Assembly (NCBI RefSeq): GCF_902826915.1
Contig: NZ_CADEGP010000010.1
Span: 1-56,430, forward strand
Direction of reading: 5' to 3'
Source of the DNA: an uncultured Nitrosomonas sp.
GTDB taxonomy: Bacteria; Pseudomonadota; Gammaproteobacteria; Burkholderiales; Nitrosomonadaceae
DNA: 56,430 bases
Each line of letters begins with the position of its first letter. The first letter of the stretch is position 1. Positions 53,586 through 56,430 of the stretch are shown piece by piece. The notes under the pieces are model-generated. The model did not search any database. It was not told the origin of the DNA and saw only the letters and a list, made by a program, of their open reading frames with translations. Made by a program: the position numbers and the translations under genes.

Positions 53586-54734
53586 TTAGATCAGATCATT
53601 ATCGCGGAAGCGTTGCTGGATTTCCAAAACTTTGTCGGCGTTATTTATCAACGCTTCGACGCAATCACGATCTAATTTGGAATTGGACATTTGCCGTAAT
53701 ACCGCAAAAGCTTCTTCATTACTCCATGGCGCTTTATACGAACGGCGCGAGGTCAATGCATCAAACACATCCGCAACGGCGCTGATGCGTGCCTCTATCG
53801 GAATTTCTTCGCCTTTTAAGCCACCAGGATAACCACTGCCATCTACTGCTTCATGGTGGTATTCAGCGATGTTACGCAGGATGTTAGTGTGGCCAAATGC
53901 GCCCAGGCCAAAATCATCCAGTACGGAATCGATAATTTCACGACCTTTTACCGGATGCGTTTTCATAATATCGAACTCTGCCGCATCTAATTTGCTGGGC
54001 TTGCGCAGAATATTATCCGGAATTCCAATCTTGCCAACATCATGCATGGGTGAAAACAGAAATATATGTTCGATCTGTTCATCGGTTATTCCATAACTGG
54101 ATGCGAGTTTACGTGCAATCAATCGCGCATAATGGGCAGTTCGGTCGATATGTGAGCCCGTTTCAAGATCACGATAATGCGTCATGCTTCGGGCCGCACG
54201 AACTGCAGCCAATAAAGTGCGAATAGCAGTTAATTCGCTAATGACCATCAAAGCGATTAAATGACCGTAAATATCAATCTGGCGCAGTGTTTGCGGGGTA
54301 AATGGGTGCTCCTGCAGCGAGTTAAAAAAAAGAAATCCTACGAAAACACCACTTTGATAGAGTGGCATCGTGTAGCTGGATTTATACCCTTTGGCGGCTA
54401 CTCGTTTGGTGTGCTCATGTGTGCCGTGAGAGAAAATATCAAGATCCTGCACTAAACGCGGGCGGCGATGTTCGATAATAGTCAATAAAGACGGTGCTGC
54501 GCTCAGTGGTGCCTCGTAGGTGGTCACCGGATTTTCGTTACCTTCAGTGCTATGCGTATAGGTTTTGAGCATCTCGGTTTTTTCATCGTACAAAGCAATG
54601 GCCAACCGATCAATGAAGAGAAAATCCTGGCGGATGACTTGATGCAGAAAGCGTAACTTCTCTGTCAGCGGCAAATTCTCATGTAAATTGGCCAGAGTGT
54701 CTTGGTGTGTAAACAGATCTTCTTCCGATTGCAT
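53586..54734 (-). CDS. GAF-like / HD-GYP c-di-GMP phosphodiesterase
   Basis: A 382-residue cytoplasmic protein. AAAGGA lies 6 bases before the ATG. Residues about 20-165 are a GAF-like sensor domain (DFLFIDRLAIALYDEKTEM), followed by the HD-GYP domain (about 185-375). The metal-binding MHDVGKIGIPDNILRKP (about 230), MKTHPVKGREII, YHHEAVDGSGYPGG with the GYP triplet at about 302, and ISAVADVFDALTSRRSYK are intact. It should hydrolyse c-di-GMP to pGpG or GMP. It is the third c-di-GMP protein in the window and is divergent from a RIO kinase across a palindrome. Confidence 0.93.
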   Translation of the reverse strand: MQSEEDLFTHQDTLANLHENLPLTEKLRFLHQVIRQDFLFIDRLAIALYDEKTEMLKTYTHSTEGNENPVTTYEAPLSAAPSLLTIIEHRRPRLVQDLDIFSHGTHEHTKRVAAKGYKSSYTMPLYQSGVFVGFLFFNSLQEHPFTPQTLRQIDIYGHLIALMVISELTAIRTLLAAVRAARSMTHYRDLETGSHIDRTAHYARLIARKLASSYGITDEQIEHIFLFSPMHDVGKIGIPDNILRKPSKLDAAEFDIMKTHPVKGREIIDSVLDDFGLGAFGHTNILRNIAEYHHEAVDGSGYPGGLKGEEIPIEARISAVADVFDALTSRRSYKAPWSNEEAFAVLRQMSNSKLDRDCVEALINNADKVLEIQQRFRDNDLI

Positions 54735-55045
54735 AACAGTCCTTTCATCAGGTGAAGGGTCGCGAGGCCTAGGCTATTGCGGCAATAATGATTGTGATTA
54801 TATTGGGACAAAGCAATAAATTTTCACATCATTTTAGACGATTTGTCATGAATGCGACAAATTGTCGCGCGACAATTTGTCACATTCCAAAAACCAATCA
54901 ATCTTTCTACAATTCGCATAACGTGGTTAATCCAGATTGGAATAGCTAGCGGATATCACGAGAGGTTTATAAGTATTATTTTCGTCAATAACACAGGAGG
55001 ATGAGAAGCGTATAGGAATACCTTGATGCGCTTGCATAATGCCCT
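54735..55045. other. Divergent intergenic region HD-GYP / RIO kinase
   Basis: About 310 bases. It contains the long palindrome (54850-54887) and must hold both divergent promoters; no good sigma-70 pair is obvious. An AGGAGG at about 54996 is followed directly by ATG AGA AGC GTA TAG, a four-codon frame. A seven-codon frame (55026-55049, MRLHNAL) has AGGA about 10 bases upstream, and its TGA overlaps the ATG of the RIO kinase (ATGA). Confidence 0.5.
54850..54887. promoter_or_regulatory. 38-bp palindrome, candidate operator
   Basis: The centre 54856-54881 is a perfect 26-base palindrome, half-site GACAAATTGTCGC. Outside it, one mismatched pair (C54855/A54882) is followed by five more paired bases (54850-54854 with 54883-54887). 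A third TTGTC half-site lies just upstream at 54843-54847. There is no T-run, so an operator for a dimeric repressor or a cruciform is more likely than a terminator. It lies 115 bases from the HD-GYP start and 158 from the RIO kinase. Confidence 0.7.
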
Positions 55046-55912
55046 ATGAAAATACCTACAAGACTCGAGCCACTAATTGAAGAAGGTTTGATCGACAGCG
55101 TAATTTGTCAGCTCATGAGCGGCAAGGAAGCGATGATTTATATGGTCAGCAGTGGAGGCCGTGCCCGTTGCGCTAAAGTTTACAAAGATAGTAATAAGCG
55201 TGATTTTCATCACTGTTCTAGTTACACAGAGGGGCGTAAAATTAAAAATAGTCGGCGTGCACGGGCGATGGAGAAAGGTAGCCATTATGGTCGCAGTGCG
55301 CGTGAAGAAGCATGGCAAAGCACTGAAGTTGACATGTTATGTCGACTTGCGACGGTCGGGATTCGCGTGCCAAAATTCTATAATCTTTTTGCTGGTGTCC
55401 TGCTTATGGAATTGATCACGGATTCTGAAGGAAATGTGGCACCTCGATTGAGTGAATTAATACTGACACCCAAGCAGGCACGTACCTATCACAAAATTTT
55501 GATTGACCAGATTGTGCAAATGCTATGTGTCGGAATTGTTCATGGAGATCTTTCACCCTACAATGTACTGGTTGATGGAGAAGGACCGGTGATTATTGAT
55601 CTGCCGCAAGCTGTGAGTGCTACGGAGAATCATCAAGCGCGCATCATGATAAAACGCGATATCGATAATTTGACAGCTTATTTCAGCCGATTTGCTCCGG
55701 AATTGGCGCATTCAGATTATGCTGCTGAGATATGGTCTTACTATCAACGCGGTCAGTTGCCGCAGGCGCGTTTAACCGGAAATGTTAAACAGCAAGAAAA
55801 ACCGGTAAATGTTGGTAATGTTCTCCAGATCATCGACTCAGTACTCAGAAAAGAAGTTGCCTGGCAGCGCCATAAGCAAACAAAATGGAATAACCATTCT
55901 TCGCAGTATTGA
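55046..55912 (+). CDS. RIO-type serine/threonine kinase
   Basis: A 288-residue protein of the RIO1-like kinase family. The ATP loop SGKEAMIYMV (25-34) with lysine K44 in CAKVYK, catalytic loop HGDLSPYN with D168 and N173, and metal site IDLPQAV with D185 are all present. The RGR-type loop and activation-loop structure follow the RIO fold, which lacks the usual activation segment. In archaea and eukaryotes RIO kinases act in ribosome maturation; in bacteria the targets are unknown. It is divergent from the HD-GYP gene. The ATG overlaps a seven-codon upstream frame. The C-terminal 40 residues are Lys/Gln-rich. Confidence 0.9.
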   Translation: MKIPTRLEPLIEEGLIDSVICQLMSGKEAMIYMVSSGGRARCAKVYKDSNKRDFHHCSSYTEGRKIKNSRRARAMEKGSHYGRSAREEAWQSTEVDMLCRLATVGIRVPKFYNLFAGVLLMELITDSEGNVAPRLSELILTPKQARTYHKILIDQIVQMLCVGIVHGDLSPYNVLVDGEGPVIIDLPQAVSATENHQARIMIKRDIDNLTAYFSRFAPELAHSDYAAEIWSYYQRGQLPQARLTGNVKQQEKPVNVGNVLQIIDSVLRKEVAWQRHKQTKWNNHSSQY

Positions 55913-55952
55913 GTATTTGTTCACCGATATCAGTATAGAGTGAAGATGTTGA

Positions 55953-55983
55953 TTGACTGGTGTGTGATTGCTTGTGTTATAAT
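55953..55983 (+). promoter_or_regulatory. Promoter of the initiator tRNA
   Basis: A -35 TTGACT (55953-55958) and perfect -10 TATAAT (55978-55983) are separated by 19 bases. A TG motif one base before the -10 (TGTTATAAT) gives an extended -10. The mature tRNA begins 12 bases after the -10, so only a short leader is processed. Confidence 0.75.
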
Positions 55984-55994
55984 TCCGCTCCTGA

Positions 55995-56071
<77 letters not shown>

Positions 56072-56430
56072 TCTATCCTTGCTGAGAATCGCCGTTTCAT
56101 GCGGCTTTTCAGCTGATTCAGATTTACGGGATGAACGTGCATTTAGGTTAACCATCTCGTTCTTGTCTGACAAATCCTCTTTCGAGGAAATTTCGTCAGC
56201 ATTAGAATCTTTCTGACAACCATGTTTTTGATCACCTGATTCGGTCATCATTTTGACTTGCTGCAACAAAGGATCATGATCGCTAATCTTTTGCTGCTTG
56301 CCTGCCGCAACTGTCAAAATTCCGGCAAGGTCGCCATGCAGGTCGATGGCGTATTCTGTTCCTGACGCTTTGGGCGTTGACGCTAACCCAAAACTGACCA
56401 GAAAGAGCTGTTTGTGCTAATTGAATTTTG
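56072..56430 (-). pseudogene. Possible tail of a phage-type serine recombinase, partial
   Basis: On the minus strand the frame entering from the right edge reads LFLVSFGLASTPKASGTEY and AIDLHGDLAGIL, then DPLLQQVKM. From memory this resembles the C-terminal end of serine recombinases carried by prophages and islands, some of which converge on a tRNA gene and use the antisense tRNA for their last codons. An in-frame stop occurs about 15 bases from the window edge, and the Lys/Glu/Ser-rich stretch between about 56090 and 56245 is not family-like, so decay is likely. The gene's main part, if any, lies outside the window. The identification is by recall only. Confidence 0.35.
56082..56112 (+). 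terminator. Terminator after tRNA-fMet
   Basis: CTGAGAA (56082-56088) pairs with TTTTCAG (56106-56112, one G-U), and GCCG (56091-56094) pairs with CGGC (56102-56105) around the loop TTTCATG, with two bases bulged. The T-run is within the outer arm. Confidence 0.5.

Overview
The window reads as ordinary chromosome of a betaproteobacterium. The best guess is a Nitrosomonas-like nitrifier: moderate GC, a DUF3579 gene, DUF4124 and FimV-like genes, an FmdB-aspS-nudB order and an exosortase-associated acyltransferase. This taxonomic call is an inference from gene content and was not checked by any search. Almost all DNA is coding, and most genes are housekeeping with recognisable motifs. About 30 protein genes, one tRNA and two or three decayed genes can be supported.

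Layout. 170-4802: a very large secreted M1-M28-PDZ peptidase, divergent from a TolB-like beta-propeller protein. 4951-6744: a FimV-like LysM protein and a DUF4124 protein. 6916-12419: guaB, guaA and an overlapping membrane metallophosphoesterase. 12491-15427: aconitase A with an unusual linker. 15732-18383: FmdB zinc ribbon, aspS and nudB. 18459-21360: alcohol dehydrogenase and a multicopper oxidase carrying a hexanucleotide repeat. 21565-22572: a decayed oxidoreductase joined to a truncated IS5-type transposase. 23114-29787: exosortase-type acyltransferase, PstS-like protein, porin, dCache-GGDEF-EAL enzyme and RNase T2. 30271-32181: a soluble diguanylate cyclase. 32232-41192: NAD(P)HX repair enzyme, divergent from purL, a ChaN-PDZ protein and a second M1-like peptidase. 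41253-46866: a czcCBA-like metal efflux operon. 47087-49607: a RoxA-like dihaem cytochrome and DUF3579. 50016-53566: aroC, hemF and a dicarboxylate symporter. 53586-55912: an HD-GYP protein and a RIO kinase flanking a long palindrome. 55995-56430: initiator tRNA and what looks like the tail of a phage-type recombinase.

How the genes work together. Purine synthesis (purL, guaB, guaA) supplies GTP, which three c-di-GMP proteins in the window could consume or turn over. The most interesting unit is the tight run at 23901-28682, where an anion-binding-like periplasmic protein, an outer-membrane porin and a membrane-anchored c-di-GMP enzyme with a periplasmic Cache sensor are co-transcribed. It looks like an uptake-and-sensing module that sets c-di-GMP. 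A second is the pair of M1-like peptidases, one fused to M28 and PDZ domains, the other next to a ChaN protein that itself carries the PDZ. I see no CRISPR array, no intact mobile element and no recognisable defence system.
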